From: Sesamum alatum
Lineage: Eukaryota; Streptophyta; Magnoliopsida; Lamiales; Pedaliaceae
Direction: 5' to 3'
Assembly (NCBI GenBank): GCA_034509735.1
Contig: JACGWO010000003.1
Location: 9,858,001 to 9,922,000 of the forward strand
Length of the DNA stretch: 64,000 bases
In this document: positions 22,391 to 33,856 of the stretch, piece by piece
Layout of the letters: each line of letters opens with the position of its first letter
How positions within the stretch are numbered: position 1 is the stretch's first letter
Notes under the pieces: generated by a model
Database searches by the model: none
Seen by the model: the letters and a program-made list of their open reading frames with translations, nothing else
Told to the model about the DNA's origin: nothing
Made by a program: the position numbers and the translations under genes

Positions 22391-23890
22391 TTTCAAAAAC
22401 CCTAGCAGTGTTTTCTTTTATTTTTTTTAATTATTGTCAGTTTTAATTTTGAATTAATTCTGAAAAATCATTTTTTTGGTTCAATTATGCCTATTTTTCT
22501 AAAGACATTATTTTAGGAGTAAAATAAATTAGATTTAAAATAATGAGGAAAGGTTTTCCTAAAACGAGAAAATAATATTACCGATATTTGTGTTTTATTT
22601 TTCACACGTTGTGCACATATTCATTTATTATTTTGGATATTTATGATTGGAAATCATATGTTGTTGGTATTTGTAATTATATGATTGGATCATGTGATTA
22701 TGTGTGTTGGATGGAAATGGATGATCGCGAGCCCTAGACGCATGTATGGTTTATTTTCTGTTGGGCCAGTGTGCCTCTTTTACTGCTTTCTCCTTCTCTC
22801 TTTCTAGTTGCCTTGGAATAATAAGGCATTCTACCTCCCTCCTTATGTACTCCCCCGGGTTTTCGCTGGGGTTTCTATTTTTAATATGTAATGAGAGTAG
22901 ACTAGGAGTGAAGGTTTCTATTTTTATATTGGTGGAGAAGAAGGAAGGACCACATGGAGAGCCAGACGGGAGGCCCCCTTGGAGTTTTCCATGAAGTGAA
23001 GAAAGAGAAAAAGAGACCAAGGCCCATCAGCATGATGATTGGGTTACTATTAATGTAATAGTATAGGACAACCCTAGATTGACCATAGATCCACTGCGGG
23101 CTCAGTGGGTCGCATAGGATTCGGGCTCGTGATCATCCAACAGGGGCGTGCTAGGCTTTAATTTTGCATGTGGTTATGATGATGAATGAATGGGTTGTTT
23201 ATTTATCGTATAACTGCTGTGGATGGTTTATTTACGCATTATGGATGTATGTGTAGATATTTATTTATTTGAGATCTCGGTCATTACTTACTCTCACATT
23301 GGTTGGACCAATGTCAAAATATTAGACCCTAGACAAAGTGGACATAACTCTAGGAGTTTGTCCATGCCTTCAAATCCATGGCATAGTGGAGGAAGCTGCT
23401 TTAGGTTAATAGCGTGGTCTCACGAGTCGTGGCACGTTATTTGTACTTAAAGGAAGCTGCATTATGTCATGAACGAAAAGCGGGGTGCTGCTACCTGTCT
23501 CACGAGTCGTGGGGGTACCAGTGGGTCCGTGGCTCGGTCCGATTGGGTTGGGTCTAACGCCCAATTAACATGATTCGCTTGGAGTCCTTGGGATCATGTG
23601 AAAGGGTGAGGCAATAATCTTGGGAATCTCGTGGAACGAGAATGGTATGGAATACCTCCACAGGATCTTTTTCATGCGAATCGTAAAAAGCGGGGTATGG
23701 GAAAAATCGCTGTGGATCCCAAGCCCACTTGGAAAGGATTTCCCGAAAATCACGTTTGAGAAGTACCGTGTTTTCGTATAAATAGTGGGAGGATTAAATG
23801 ACTAAAGTCCATGCATTTAATTATTTTATCAAACCACCGTATTTTATTTTCTGCTGATCGCGTGCTGTTTTCTAAAATGTAGATTTTAAA
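22391..23890 (+). other. Untranslated leader of B between CG block and gag
   Basis: AT-rich to about 22740, then sequence shared with the D leader (GTTTATTTTCTGTTGG near 22747), CACTGCGGGCTCAGTGGG near 23091, and two copies of CACGAGTCGTG (23421-23431 and 23501-23511). A TATA-like box lies at 23777-23785. No open frame here resembles a known protein. Confidence 0.8.
23777..23785 (+). promoter_or_regulatory. TATA-like box 114 bp before gag ATG, B
   Basis: TATAAATAG followed by TGGGAGG. It has counterparts in C2, M and E2; in D the box is mutated to TAGAAATAG (43154-43162). Whether it drives a shorter gag transcript is untested. Confidence 0.4.
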
Positions 23891-24845
23891 ATGTCTAAGA
23901 ACCCTCTTTCCACCATTCTTGAGACAAACAAATTCAATGGAACAAACTACAACTACTGGTTGCGCAATCTCAGGATAGTCCTAGATTACGAGAACCAAGG
24001 CTACGTCATGGACGAGCCTCTCCCTAGGACCTTACCGGAAGGATCCACGCCAGAAGAACGTGAGACGTTCGAGACTTGGCATAAGGATAACCGGAAGGTC
24101 CGTAGCATCATACTTGCTTCGATGACCAATGAGATTCAGAAGCAATATGAAAGGCTAGACGATGTCCCTTCCATTATGGCTCGCCTTAAGGATTGCTATG
24201 CAGTCCCGGACCGGCATACTAGGTATGTCGCGACCAAGGCGTTCTTTGGAACTAAAATGACAGAAGGATCCTTTGTACAAGAGCACGGGGTTAAAATGCT
24301 TTACCCTGGTGGAAAAGCTCGAGGACCCAAAGGCAGGTCTCGATAATGAAACGTACATAGATGTGATCCTTCAGTCACTCCCACCCTCCTTTGACCAATT
24401 TATCGTCAACTACAACATGAACGCACTTGAGAAGGGCATTCATGAGTTGATCAATATGTTGGTGCAATACGAGGCAACGACTAAGAAGTCCACGCCTTCG
24501 GTATTGTTTGGAGGTGCTTCGACTTCTAATACGAAAGGCAAGGGTGCCAGACGTTGGAAGAAGAAGAAAGGGAAGGGAAAGGCCGTCAAAGCAGCTACGA
24601 ACACTAAGAGTGTTCCCATTGCCAAAGAGGGGAAAGGCAAAAGAAAGGGAAAGGTTGTCTCCAAGCAACAGTCAAAGGCATATGACATATGCATCAACTG
24701 CCGTGAGAAAGGGCATTGGAAGAGAGAGTGCCCCAAACTCTTCTCGAACCAAGGTATATATGTGATCGAGGTTAATATGGTCACTAGTTCTGCCTCTTGG
24801 GTATTAGATACCGGCTGTGGAGCTCACATTTGCAATGACTTGTAG
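23891..24845 (+). pseudogene. gag and start of protease, element B
   Basis: The ATG at 23891 gives MSKNPLSTILETNKFNGTNY, then the UBN2-type capsid region (WLRNLRIVLDYENQGYVMDE, ERETFETWHKDN, CYAVPDRHTRYVATKAFFGT). An extra T near 24300 (atgctttacc) shifts the frame; the other frame continues with LDNETYIDVILQSLPPSFDQ, a Lys-rich linker and the zinc knuckle CINCREKGHWKREC near 24690. The protease active-site motif DTGCGAHICNDL is at about 24808-24842, followed at once by TAG (24843-24845), where I and D have CAG. Apart from this frameshift and stop the gag is complete, about 320 codons. Confidence 0.9.
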
Positions 24846-25598
24846 GTGTTGAAAAGAAGCAGAAAACTGGGTAGCGGGGACATGATCCTGAAGCTTGGGA
24901 ATGGCAAGGCCATCTCGGCAGAAGCAGTAGGATCCGCCACTCTAGTGATTAGTGATAATATTAGCATAGATTTAGAGCAAGTTTATTTTGTACCCAGTAT
25001 GATTAAAAACATCATTTTCCATTCCATTGTTGGACAATAGTGGTTATGAGTTTTAGAATCAATAAAAATTGCTTTTATTTGATGAGGTGTGGAATTGCTC
25101 ATCTACTTGGTACATTGCATAACGGACTCTATATCTTGCAACAAAACGAATTTCGTCCTCAATGCACAAACACAAACGAAAGTTAGATAATAACGGGAAC
25201 GCACGTCTGTGGCACGCTAGGCTAGGTCACATATCCCAAGATAGGATAAAAGGTTGGTAGACTCAAAGAACCTAGAGGTTGGGGACTTGAGCGATCTACC
25301 AACTTGTGAGTCCTGTCTAAGAGGGAAAATGACCAAGAGGCCCTTTGTAGGACAAAGCAGGCTTGCCACAGGTCTGTTGGACTTGGTCCATACAGACGTA
25401 TGTGGACCACTAAGGACGCAGGCCCGAGGTGGGTTCTCATACTTCATAACCTTCACCGATGATCATTCACGGTATGGTTATGTTTACCTGATGAGGTACA
25501 AGTCTGAAGCTCTTGAGAGGTTTAAAGAATTCAGACTTGAAGTGGAGAACCAAACCAACTGCAAAATTAAAAATCCTTCGGTCGGACCGAGGCGGTGA
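24846..25598 (+). pseudogene. Protease end, GAG-pre-integrase and first part of integrase, element B
   Basis: Continues after the stop with LKRSRKLGSGDMILKLGNGK and YFVPSMIKNI. A frameshift near 25014 breaks the following segment, and the zinc-binding part is readable as WHARLGHIS (near 25212) and LPTCESCLRGK (near 25300). The catalytic HTDVCGP is near 25395 and [20 protein letters not shown] near 25445. An extra A in the run near 25571 (taaaaatcc) moves the second catalytic Asp into the next frame, which is the long one described next. Confidence 0.87.
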
Positions 25599-27591
25599 AT
25601 ACCTTAGTACGGAGTTCCTAGATTATCTAAAAGAACATGGTATAATATCAGAATGGACACCTCCAGGAACACCGCAGTTAAATGGTGTCTCTGAAAGGAA
25701 GAATCGAACCCTGTTGGACATAGTTCGGTCCATGATGAGTTTTACCAAATTGCCCTTATCGTTTTGGGGCTATGCACTAGAAACAGCAGCCAAATTATTG
25801 AATTTAGCGCCTACTAGTGCATTGACCCAAACGCCATATGAGATATGGCACGGCAAGCCTGCATCCTACAACTACTTGAAAGTGTGGGGTAGCCCCGCAT
25901 ACGTCAAGAGGTTAGTGGGAGATAAGTTAGAATCTAGGTCTAGCTTATGCAGGTTCGTTGGATACCCTAAAGAAACTGCAGGTTATTACTTTTATGACCC
26001 CTTGGAACAAAAGGTGTTTGTTTCAAGAAATGCAGTATTCTTGGAGCAAGGCTTCCCGGAGGATATCCAACCTGATGAGCTGATCCTTGAGGAATCAAGT
26101 GATGGAATCCAGCCATCAGAGGAAGCCGCGGAACCCTCACTTAGAGGATTCAGAATAGACAGCCGAAGGGCTGACCAACCTCGAGAAGTCCAACATGCTA
26201 GGCATGAAGGACAGCCTCAGGAACAGCCAGCCCCGGTTCCTGAACCACCGGCTCCGATACAGTCAGCGCCCACAGTCACCACTGACGTTCCCGTTCTCCG
26301 TAGGTCCACTAGAGAGTCCAGACCTCCAATGAGATATGGCTTTCTAGGTGAGACCGATCTTTTGGATAACGATCCTAAGACTTATGGAGAAGCGATGTCT
26401 GACATCGACTCCGGGAAATGGCTTGAGGCCATGAAAGCCGAAATGGACTCCATGAGCGAGAACCAAGTTTGGAGTCTCGTAGATCCACCGAAAGGTGTTA
26501 AGCCAGTGGGCTGTAAGTGGGTCTACAAGCGCAAACTTGGCGTTGATGGAGAAGTCACAACCTTTAAGGCTAGGCTTGTAGCTAAGGGATACACTCAACG
26601 ACCCGGGGTCGATTTTGAGGATACCTACTCGCCAGTAGCCATGGCTAAGTCCATTCAGATTCTGCTCGCCATAGCAGCATGGTATGACTATGAGATATGG
26701 CAGATGGACGTGAAAACGGCCTTCCTCAACGGTTTCGTTGAAGAAGTGATCTATATGGATCAGCCACAGGGTTTCACGGTCACTGGAGAAGAACAGAAAG
26801 TCTGTCGTCTCCAGAAGTCCATCTATGGCCTCAAACAAGCCTCCCGAAGTTGGAACATTCGCTTTGATGAAGTAATACGGGGTTATGACTTCATCAAAAA
26901 CGAATCCGACCCTTGTGTATACAAGAAGGTCAGTGGGAGCTCAATAGTGTTCCTAGTGCTTTATGTGGATGACATTCTGCTCATTAGTAATGACGTTAGA
27001 ATGTTAAGAAACACAAAAGCATGGTTATCAACCCAGTTTTCCATGAAGGACTTGGGTGAAGCCTCCTACATCCTAGGCATCCAGATCGTCAGGGACAGAT
27101 CTAAAAGGATGTTAGGACTCACCCAAAACTCGTATATAGAGAAAGTCCTAAAGAGATATCGAATGGACAACTCCAAACGAGGATTCCTTGCAATGAGGCA
27201 TGGGATCAAGTTATCCAAGAAACAGTCCCCACAGACTGATGAGGAACTTGAAAGGATGAAAATCATCCCCTATGCTTCTGCCGTAGGTAGCATCCAATAT
27301 GTGGTCCACTGCACTAGGCCTGACATTGCATACGCTTTGAGCGTGACAAGCAGATATCAGTCCTGCGCAGGAGAAGCACATTGGAATGCTGTTAAGGGCA
27401 TCCTTAAGTACCTAAGGAGGACTAAGGAGATGTTCTTAGTCTATGGCAATGGAGAACTAATTCTGGAAGGCTTTAGCGACGCTAGCTTCCAGTCTGATGA
27501 CGATGATGTCAAGTCTCAATCGGGGGTACGTATTCAAACTCAATGGAGGAGTAGTAGCTTGGAAAAGTTCCAAGCAAGTAACCATTGGTGA
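25513..27591 (+). CDS. Integrase C-terminal part and reverse transcriptase, open for 692 codons, element B
   Basis: The longest intact frame in the window. After a short out-of-frame lead it reads LRSDRGGEYLSTEF (second integrase Asp, near 25577) and NGVSERKNRT (catalytic Glu, near 25683), followed by YFYDPLEQKVFVSRNAVF and a proline-rich linker. RT follows: KWVYKRKLGVDGEVTT, KGYTQRPGVDFEDTYSPVAM, MDVKTAFLNGF and the catalytic YVDD at 26962-26973. The start of RNase H follows (KYLRRTKEMFLVYGNGELI). It ends because of an extra G near 27525. It was never a separate gene: in the live element it is the middle of one gag-pol polyprotein. RT itself appears undamaged, so this is the best RT source in the window. 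Confidence 0.85.
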   Translation: MRGLKNSDLKWRTKPTAKLKILRSDRGGEYLSTEFLDYLKEHGIISEWTPPGTPQLNGVSERKNRTLLDIVRSMMSFTKLPLSFWGYALETAAKLLNLAPTSALTQTPYEIWHGKPASYNYLKVWGSPAYVKRLVGDKLESRSSLCRFVGYPKETAGYYFYDPLEQKVFVSRNAVFLEQGFPEDIQPDELILEESSDGIQPSEEAAEPSLRGFRIDSRRADQPREVQHARHEGQPQEQPAPVPEPPAPIQSAPTVTTDVPVLRRSTRESRPPMRYGFLGETDLLDNDPKTYGEAMSDIDSGKWLEAMKAEMDSMSENQVWSLVDPPKGVKPVGCKWVYKRKLGVDGEVTTFKARLVAKGYTQRPGVDFEDTYSPVAMAKSIQILLAIAAWYDYEIWQMDVKTAFLNGFVEEVIYMDQPQGFTVTGEEQKVCRLQKSIYGLKQASRSWNIRFDEVIRGYDFIKNESDPCVYKKVSGSSIVFLVLYVDDILLISNDVRMLRNTKAWLSTQFSMKDLGEASYILGIQIVRDRSKRMLGLTQNSYIEKVLKRYRMDNSKRGFLAMRHGIKLSKKQSPQTDEELERMKIIPYASAVGSIQYVVHCTRPDIAYALSVTSRYQSCAGEAHWNAVKGILKYLRRTKEMFLVYGNGELILEGFSDASFQSDDDDVKSQSGVRIQTQWRSSSLEKFQASNHW

Positions 27592-27949
27592 CTCCACCAC
27601 AGAGGCTGAATACATAGCAGCTTCAGAAGCTGCTAAGGAAGCGGTTTGGATGAGAAACTACATCCAAGAGTTGGGTGTGGTGCCTAGCATCGCCGAGCCC
27701 GTTGTCATCTTCTGTGATAACAATGGCGCTATTGCGCAAGCAAAGGAACCGAGATCTCATCACCGTTCCAAATATATTCTTAGACGCTACCATCTTCTTA
27801 GAGAAATGGTAGGAAGAGGTGACATCCGGATGGACCGAGTCAACTCGGCAGACAACACAGCAGACCTGCTGACAAAGCCTATGTCGCAGAGCGCTCATAC
27901 GCAACATCTTGAGAAGATGGGGATTAAGCATATGGGCAATTGGCTTTAA
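27497..27949 (+). pseudogene. RNase H C-terminal part, element B
   Basis: Frame-shifted continuation of the previous frame. YVFKLNGGVVAWKSSKQ, then DSTTEAEYIAASEAAKEAVW (conserved RNase H core), VVIFCDNNGAIAQAKEPRSH, HILRRYHLL-type sequence, and a complete C-terminus at GNWL with TAA at 27947-27949. No env-like frame stands between this stop and the polypurine tract. Confidence 0.88.
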
Positions 27950-27952
27950 AGG

Positions 27953-27965
27953 TCAAGTGGGAGAT
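27953..27965 (+). other. Polypurine tract of element B
   Basis: tcaagtgggagat stands directly before the 3' LTR terminus TGTTAG, as in A and D. Confidence 0.85.
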
Positions 27966-29922
27966 TGTTAGAATAGGTGACCATGTAAGCCAATTTTGGC
28001 AGGAATATGTAACCTATGTCTAGACAATTCTTTGGTATTTGATAAAAAAATTTATAAATAAAGAAGTGAAAATTCATATGGCAATACTTTGTTTACGTTC
28101 ACTTATCTGCATTTACATTTCTGTTCACTACGCAAACAAAGCCCACGGACTGAGAAACGATTTCAGGGACTGGGACTACGCTTGGAGGTAGGTCCATGAA
28201 ATCAGTCTTACCGAATCAGTCCGGAAATCTCCAAGTCAAGGAATCCCGAAAATGGGTACCGGGATTCCCTTTGAGACTTGCACTAAGCATCTGCTGTCGT
28301 CTAACCAGTGTTAGTGGGTCAGCGTGCTAGGAAGCAGCTGACTGAGGTGACTCGCGGGAACCGTCTTACGATGACCTTGAGTACGGTCAACAAGGTATGA
28401 CGTGTATTCCCGGTTCCAACAGTACAGGCCAAGTCCTTTGACTTGAGGAACTGCTGAGTTTACTTGTGCATCAGGTCTGTATCTTAGATATGGTGAGAGA
28501 TTGCCAAAATACTCTTGAGTAGTCATAAGCCATGTCTAGTGCAGCTCGGGTGTACAAAGTGACAGTAGTTTCCAAGAAAGGATCTGTCTCCTGTCAAAAG
28601 GTGTTGACAGTTTGAGTCTCATGTATGCTCTGTGTCTTGTCCCTGAAATCTGTGGCCACAGTAACTGAACAGAAGGGAAAGGTTTCCCTTGCGGCGTTTA
28701 GTAAGGACAGACCGACACTTAGGTCCAAAATGGGTACCTGCTTTTTCCTTGCCCTAGACTCTAAGTGATGAGACCGAAGACAGAAGGACAAGTGTACTGT
28801 TGGAGCCTAAATGTTCATCCCCGAATATTTCACCTAGTCTCTACTGCCATGGACCGTTGCTAGATGGCCACCCATGGTAACGGACGGATTATAGGAATCC
28901 GACCAAGTCTAGCTAAATGGTGAACCTAAAGAGTCACACACTATCCACACACACTTAGTATTTAATTTGGAATTAAATATTGGAGTAAAGGAATGATTAA
29001 ATTAGATTTAATCGGGTCCTATATTTTCTTGGAGAAATTAATTCCTTCTATTTGATAAAGGAAATTAAATTAATAAATAGGATTTATTAAAAGGGTTGAT
29101 TTAATGGGCTTAGAATAAATTATAATATTTATTTATTATATTATATTTATTCTTTTAGCCTTTTGGAATATTTAATAGGATTTAAATATTCCATTAAATT
29201 AAAATCAACGGTTGAGATGGAAAGGGGAGATGGAAGGCTAGGATTCGTTTGACTAGGTCAAACACTAGTTTGACTAGGTCAAAATCCTAGTCAAATTAGG
29301 TTACTTAGAGTTTGAGTTTAAAGAGGATTAAACTCTTCCTCTATATAAACCTCTAGCTTCCAACATTTGTAGGATGATAATTCTTGAAAACACACACAAC
29401 ACACACTCTCCCCTTCTCCTATCTCTCGTCCGCCCCCTCTCTCTCCTCCAAGAAAATATTTCTTAGTTCTTTTTGTTCTTGGAACATTAAGAACTTAGAC
29501 GAACCAATACCGTTAATTGATAATGTGTTATTGATTCGTCCACTCCAAAATTTATACACTTGTTCGTTGCTAGCACGACGTGCAAGATACGTGGGTGGAT
29601 CGTGTGTCACGATTTGGAGGATCTCAAGAACGAGGTCTTGGTGCAAAACGGGGAACAACGCGAGTAGCAGTTGAAGACGAAAACGACAACGGGTAGGTCT
29701 CGTTTAAGATTTTCGTCCCTCTTTAATTTTTCAACTCTATGGCCTCCATGATTTCTTTATTAGTTTTATAATCATGAGATACACCGAACGCCCGGGAACC
29801 TCAAGGGTACACCCCTTGAGCGTGTTCTTTTAAATTAAAAGCATGCCTTTTATTTTGTATGTTTATTTTTACCGCGCTTCCGCATTCGCGCAATTTCCGG
29901 GACGATCCACCGATTTCTTTCA
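27966..29922 (+). repeat. 3' LTR of element B (about 1.96 kb)
   Basis: TGTTAGAATAGG to CTTTCA. W-box cores lie near 29250-29295, the TATA box at 29342-29349, and the hairpin arms at 29800-29807 and 29813-29820 with loop TACAC. About 20 bp present near 20333-20355 of the 5' LTR (catttcatcgagggtgacgaagg region) are missing here near 28300; otherwise differences are few. Confidence 0.92.
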
Positions 29923-30083
29923 AGATGGTTAGTAGGGGTGACGTTCGGATGGACCGAGTCAGCTCCGCAGAAAACATAGCAGATCCACTTACTAAGCCCA
30001 TGTCGCAAGTTGCCCATACTCAGCATCTTGGATAAGATGGGTTTGAGGTCAATGGGTGATTGGCTTTCGGTCAAGTGGGAGAT
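29923..30083 (+). pseudogene. End of RNase H and polypurine tract, element C
   Basis: Resumes C's pol after B: the duplicated AGATG, then codons for SRGDVRMDRVSSAENIADPL, then TKPMSQVAHTQHL, then a TAA (in ggataagatggg) and the GDWL-type C-terminus near 30056. The polypurine tract tcaagtgggagat (30071-30083) precedes the LTR. It joins exactly to 19998 once B and one AGATG are removed. Confidence 0.9.
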
Positions 30084-32310
30084 TGTTAGAATAGGTGACC
30101 AGAAAGCCAATAGGTTTGGCGATTTGTAACCTATCTGACAACTTGATGTAAATGTAATATTATTATGTGATGAATAAGATGAGTATTCGTCACCAATGGT
30201 ACCTTCTTTGTTGCGCTCATCTTACATTTGTTAAAATGGTGTTTAACTTATATCGCAACAAAGCCCACAGACCATGGATAACAACTCGTGCAGTTGGGCC
30301 ACGCATTGGATGGTGGTAGTGAAACCAACTGATTAAGAGTTGGGTCTGAAACGTTCCAAGTCGAGGACCTCAAGACAGGGCATCGAGAGTCCTATTGAGA
30401 CTTGCGTCAAGAGTCGTGTTCATTGGATGAGTGTCGTGTTTCATCGGCGACAGGCGTGGGACGCCTACACGATCTTGATGGGTTGGTCGACTGGGGTCGA
30501 GCCGACTGGACTGACTCGCGGGGATCATCATATGGAAGCCTTGGAGGCTTGGTCGGTATGATTGGTTTTCCCTGGTTCCGATAGTACGGGAGTAATCCTC
30601 AGACTTGAGGAATCATGGCAGTCGCGTGCACAGGACGGTTGTATCTTGGATCTGGCGAGAGGTAATCATTCGGTAAGATGATTATCATAAGCCTTGTCCA
30701 GTGCAGTCGGAATGTGTAGCGAGGACGGTGGATTCCAAGAAGAGGATCCGTCCCTTATCAGTATGTGACAGAGGTATCTCCTATGCACTCGGAGACACGT
30801 TCATGCTGTTTAAAGCTGTGGCCACAGTGGTTGGTCGAACAGGGAATGGTTTCCCGTGTCGACGCAATGAAGCATACATGGTCTCGAGTATTAAGCATAG
30901 ATGCCTAGTCAAGGATGGGAACCGACGCCCAATTCCATACCCTAGACTAAGGCCGGGAGACGGTAGACGGAAGGATCGTACCCGTACGGAATCGGCGCCT
31001 AAATGTTCACGACAATTCATCTAGTCTCTAGTGCCATGGACCGTTGCTAGATGGCCACTCATGGTAACGGGCCCTTGTGGGACACGGGCCCAAGTTTAGC
31101 TGAGGGTGAACCTAAAGGGTCACACACAAATCACCGAGGAGGTTGAGAGATCGACTTGGAGTCAATCTCGAAGGATAAAAATAAGTAATTGGATTACTTA
31201 AGAGAAAGTCCATTGGATGGACGGGCCGATATTGTATCGGGCTTTCGTTTAATCGGTAAATTGGATTTTCGATTAAATATGGAAAGTTGAGACGTTGAGA
31301 CGTTGGATCTTTTAATTGGATTGAAAGATCAACAGGAATAATTTAAATGGACATTAAATTGGATTTAATATTGGGTTCATCGTAATTGGATTACGATAAA
31401 ATCCGGTCCGTTAAATTATACCCGAGAGGAGAAATAATTCCTATTTTGGAATAGGAAGAAGTTGGACTTCTTCCCTTAATTAAACATGGCCGACATGCTC
31501 CCTTGGAGGAAGCAAAATTAGCCATGTTTCATGCTAGGTGGTATGTTGACTTATCTCTTTTGGAAAGAGACAAATCAACTCCAATCAAGCTCTTCCCTTT
31601 TGGTATGATTTGATCATACCATAAATTTTGGTAGGCTTGATTGAAGAATTGATGGTGATTGATTGGAATGAATCTAGACATCCTTGGATGAACCTAGACA
31701 CATTCCAATAATCACATTAATTATCTATATATATTAGAATATACAACACCAAGCATAAGTGATTCATTATTCATCTTTTTCTAGGAAAAAGAGAAGACAA
31801 AAATCCTCTCCTCTCTCTCAATTTTCGTGCTCTCTCCCTCTCTTACACTTGTGTTCTTCACTTGATTTTGAATCAAGAAGAAGAACAAAGTAAGTTTAAG
31901 AGAACACTAATTCATAATGTTCTTCTCTTAAATCGATTCCTTCTAAACCCGTTCTTTTCTAGCAAGAAGAACGTGTGTTTCTTCCGGTGTGGTGTGGATC
32001 ACCTTTGGAGAATCCATATGTTTGGATTTCGTGAGCATTCCGGAGAAGGAACAACGCAAGTAGCCGGGAGCATACGCTAAACAATCAAAGGTAACGGTTT
32101 ATTACGCTTTGATTGATTTCATTTATATATCTATGCCCTATGTGCTTAAATATATATTTTAATATTTACACATCCTACATCGAACGCCCGGTTGAGCACC
32201 CAAGGGTACACCCCTTGGGATTCGCGTATTTTGAATTTGATTTTAATTTACGCACTTTCCACGCTTTCTCGCTTCCGCTTGCGCTCCCGGGCGGATCCGC
32301 TTGTCCTTCA
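30084..32310 (+). repeat. 3' LTR of element C (about 2.23 kb)
   Basis: TGTTAGAATAGGTGACC followed by AGAAAGCCAATAGGTTTGG; it ends CTTCA at 32310. It shares only its terminus and scattered motifs with the B-type LTRs and closely matches the E2 and C2 LTRs. A candidate TATA region is TATATATAT near 31727-31735. The hairpin arms CCCAAGGG (32199-32206) and CCCTTGGG (32212-32219) flank TACAC. Confidence 0.92.
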
Positions 32311-33856
32311 GGAGGACCTTGAGTAGGGTCGGTTAGGTATGACGTGAGTTCCCGATTCCAAACGGTACAGGTCAAGTCCTTTGACTTGAGGAATTGCTGA
32401 GTTTACCTGTACATCGAGACTGTATCTTAGGTATGGTGATAGATTGCCAAAATGCACTTGAGGTCATAAGCCATATCTAGTGCAGCCGCGGTGTATAACG
32501 TGACAGTAGTTTCCAAGAAAGGATCTGTCTCCTGTCAAAAAGGTTGACAGTAGAGTCTCACAATACTCGGTGTCTTGTCCTTAAAATCTGTGGTCACAGT
32601 AATTGAACAGAAGGGAAGGATTCCCTTGTGGTGTTTAGTAAAGGTCAGACTAACACTTAGGTCCAAAATGGGTACCTACATAATCCGTGCCCCAGACCCT
32701 AAGTGGTGAGACCGTAGACGGAAGGATTGATGTACTGTAGAGCCTAAATGTTCATCCCCACGCATATTCACCTAGTCTCTAGTGCCATGGACCGTTGCTA
32801 GATGGCCACCCATGGTAACGGGCGGATTCTAGGAATCCAACCAAGTGTAGATGAAGGTGAACCTAAAGAGTCACACACAATCCGCACAAATAACGTATTT
32901 AATTTGAAATTAAATATTTGGAGAAATTGAGTAATTAATTGAATTTGATCGGGTCCTTATTTTCTTGGGAAGAATTAATTCCTTTTATTAGATATAAGGG
33001 ATTTATCTAATAAATTAGATTTATTAGAAATAATTTAAGGGCTTGGCATAAATATTTATATTTAATATATTTATTTATTGCCCTTTGGAGTATTTAAATG
33101 AGATTTAAATATTCTATTAAATTAATCAATGGTTGAGATTAAAGGGAGGAATCAATGGCTAAGATTGGTTTGACCAAGAAGCTAGAATTTGACTAGGATT
33201 TGACCTATTCATGGAGGAGTCTTCAAAGTGTAGGAAACTAGAAGAGGAATAGGATTCCTCCTCTATAAATACTCCTAAGTATCCACTTTGAAGAAGATGA
33301 TGAATCTTGAAACACACACACACACACACTACTCGTCTCCTTTCCTCTCCCTCTCGGCCGCACCTCTTTTCTCCTCACCAAGAAACTCTTTTGTTGTTCT
33401 TTTGTTTGGCAATTGGACATCAAGGAGGATTCATCTCGTTAATCAATAACGTTTGATCTATCCGTCCTCTCCAAAAATACACTTGTTCTTTCGCTAGCAC
33501 GAAGATCAAGATATGTGAGCGGATTGCGTGTACGAATTAGAGGGTCTCCTATACGAGATCTTGGAGCAAAACGGGGAACAACACGAGTACCGGTTAGAAG
33601 ACGAAAACGACAATCGGTAGGTTTCCGGTTTATGGTTTTCGTTCCTCTTTCTTTTTAAATCCTATGGCCTCCACGAAATCTTTTAATATGTTTTATTATT
33701 CATGAGATACACCAAATGCTCGGGAGATTCAAGGGTACACCCCTTGAACGTGTTTATTATGCATGCTTTAAATTCTTGCAAATTCTCTTATTTTTACCGC
33801 GCTTCCGCATTCGCGCTACTCCCGGGCACGATCCACACGCCTTTTCTAGGCTTTCA
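32311..33856 (+). repeat. 3' LTR of element I, second part
   Basis: Begins with the second GGAGG and continues ACCTTGAGTAGGGTCGG as in A's LTR; it ends CTTTCA at 33856. Joined to 9172-9602 it gives an LTR of about 1.97 kb. TATA box at 33264-33270, AC run near 33312, hairpin arms TTCAAGGG (33728-33735) and CCCTTGAA (33741-33748). Confidence 0.92.

Larger units (their letters stand above)
19999..29922 (+). mobile_element. Element B: nearly complete copia retrotransposon with target-site duplication AGATG
   Basis: A 9.9 kb element with both LTRs, inserted in C's RNase H. AGATG flanks it at 19994-19998 and 29923-29927. The two LTRs look almost identical by eye, so this is among the youngest insertions and the innermost of the nest. 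It lacks a primer-binding site: the 5' LTR stops about 5 bp before its CA end and runs directly into the CG-rich leader block. The coding region carries a few frameshifts and one stop but keeps all catalytic motifs. Confidence 0.93.
9603..32310 (+). mobile_element. Element C: rearranged copia element with target-site duplication GGAGG
   Basis: The outer ends are a TG terminus at 9603 and a CA terminus at 32310, with GGAGG on both sides, so this 22.7 kb block entered I's 3' LTR as one insertion. Only the first ~51 bp of the 5' LTR survive. They are followed by an inverted 7.8 kb copy (C2), then C's own pol from the integrase onward (17500-19998), the inserted element B, the end of RNase H (29923-30083) and a complete 3' LTR (30084-32310). 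C has therefore lost its 5' LTR body, primer-binding site, leader, gag and protease. Confidence 0.85.
3294..33856 (+). mobile_element. Element I: copia retrotransposon, host of A, the solo LTR and C
   Basis: Its own sequence is split into 3294-3778 (gag), 5770-9156 (rest of gag, then pol), 9172-9602 (first part of the 3' LTR) and 32316-33856 (rest of the 3' LTR). The 5' LTR, primer-binding site, leader and start of gag lie beyond the left edge, on the far side of A. Its right end is inserted in M's pol; the candidate duplication CAAAC (33857-33861) cannot be checked because the other copy is outside. The parts are assigned to one element because gag, pol, polypurine tract and LTR follow in order once the insertions are removed. 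Confidence 0.8.

Noticed and set aside
23421..23511. Short direct repeats resembling a CRISPR array
   Set aside because: Only two copies per leader, palindromic, in a plant retrotransposon; no array structure.
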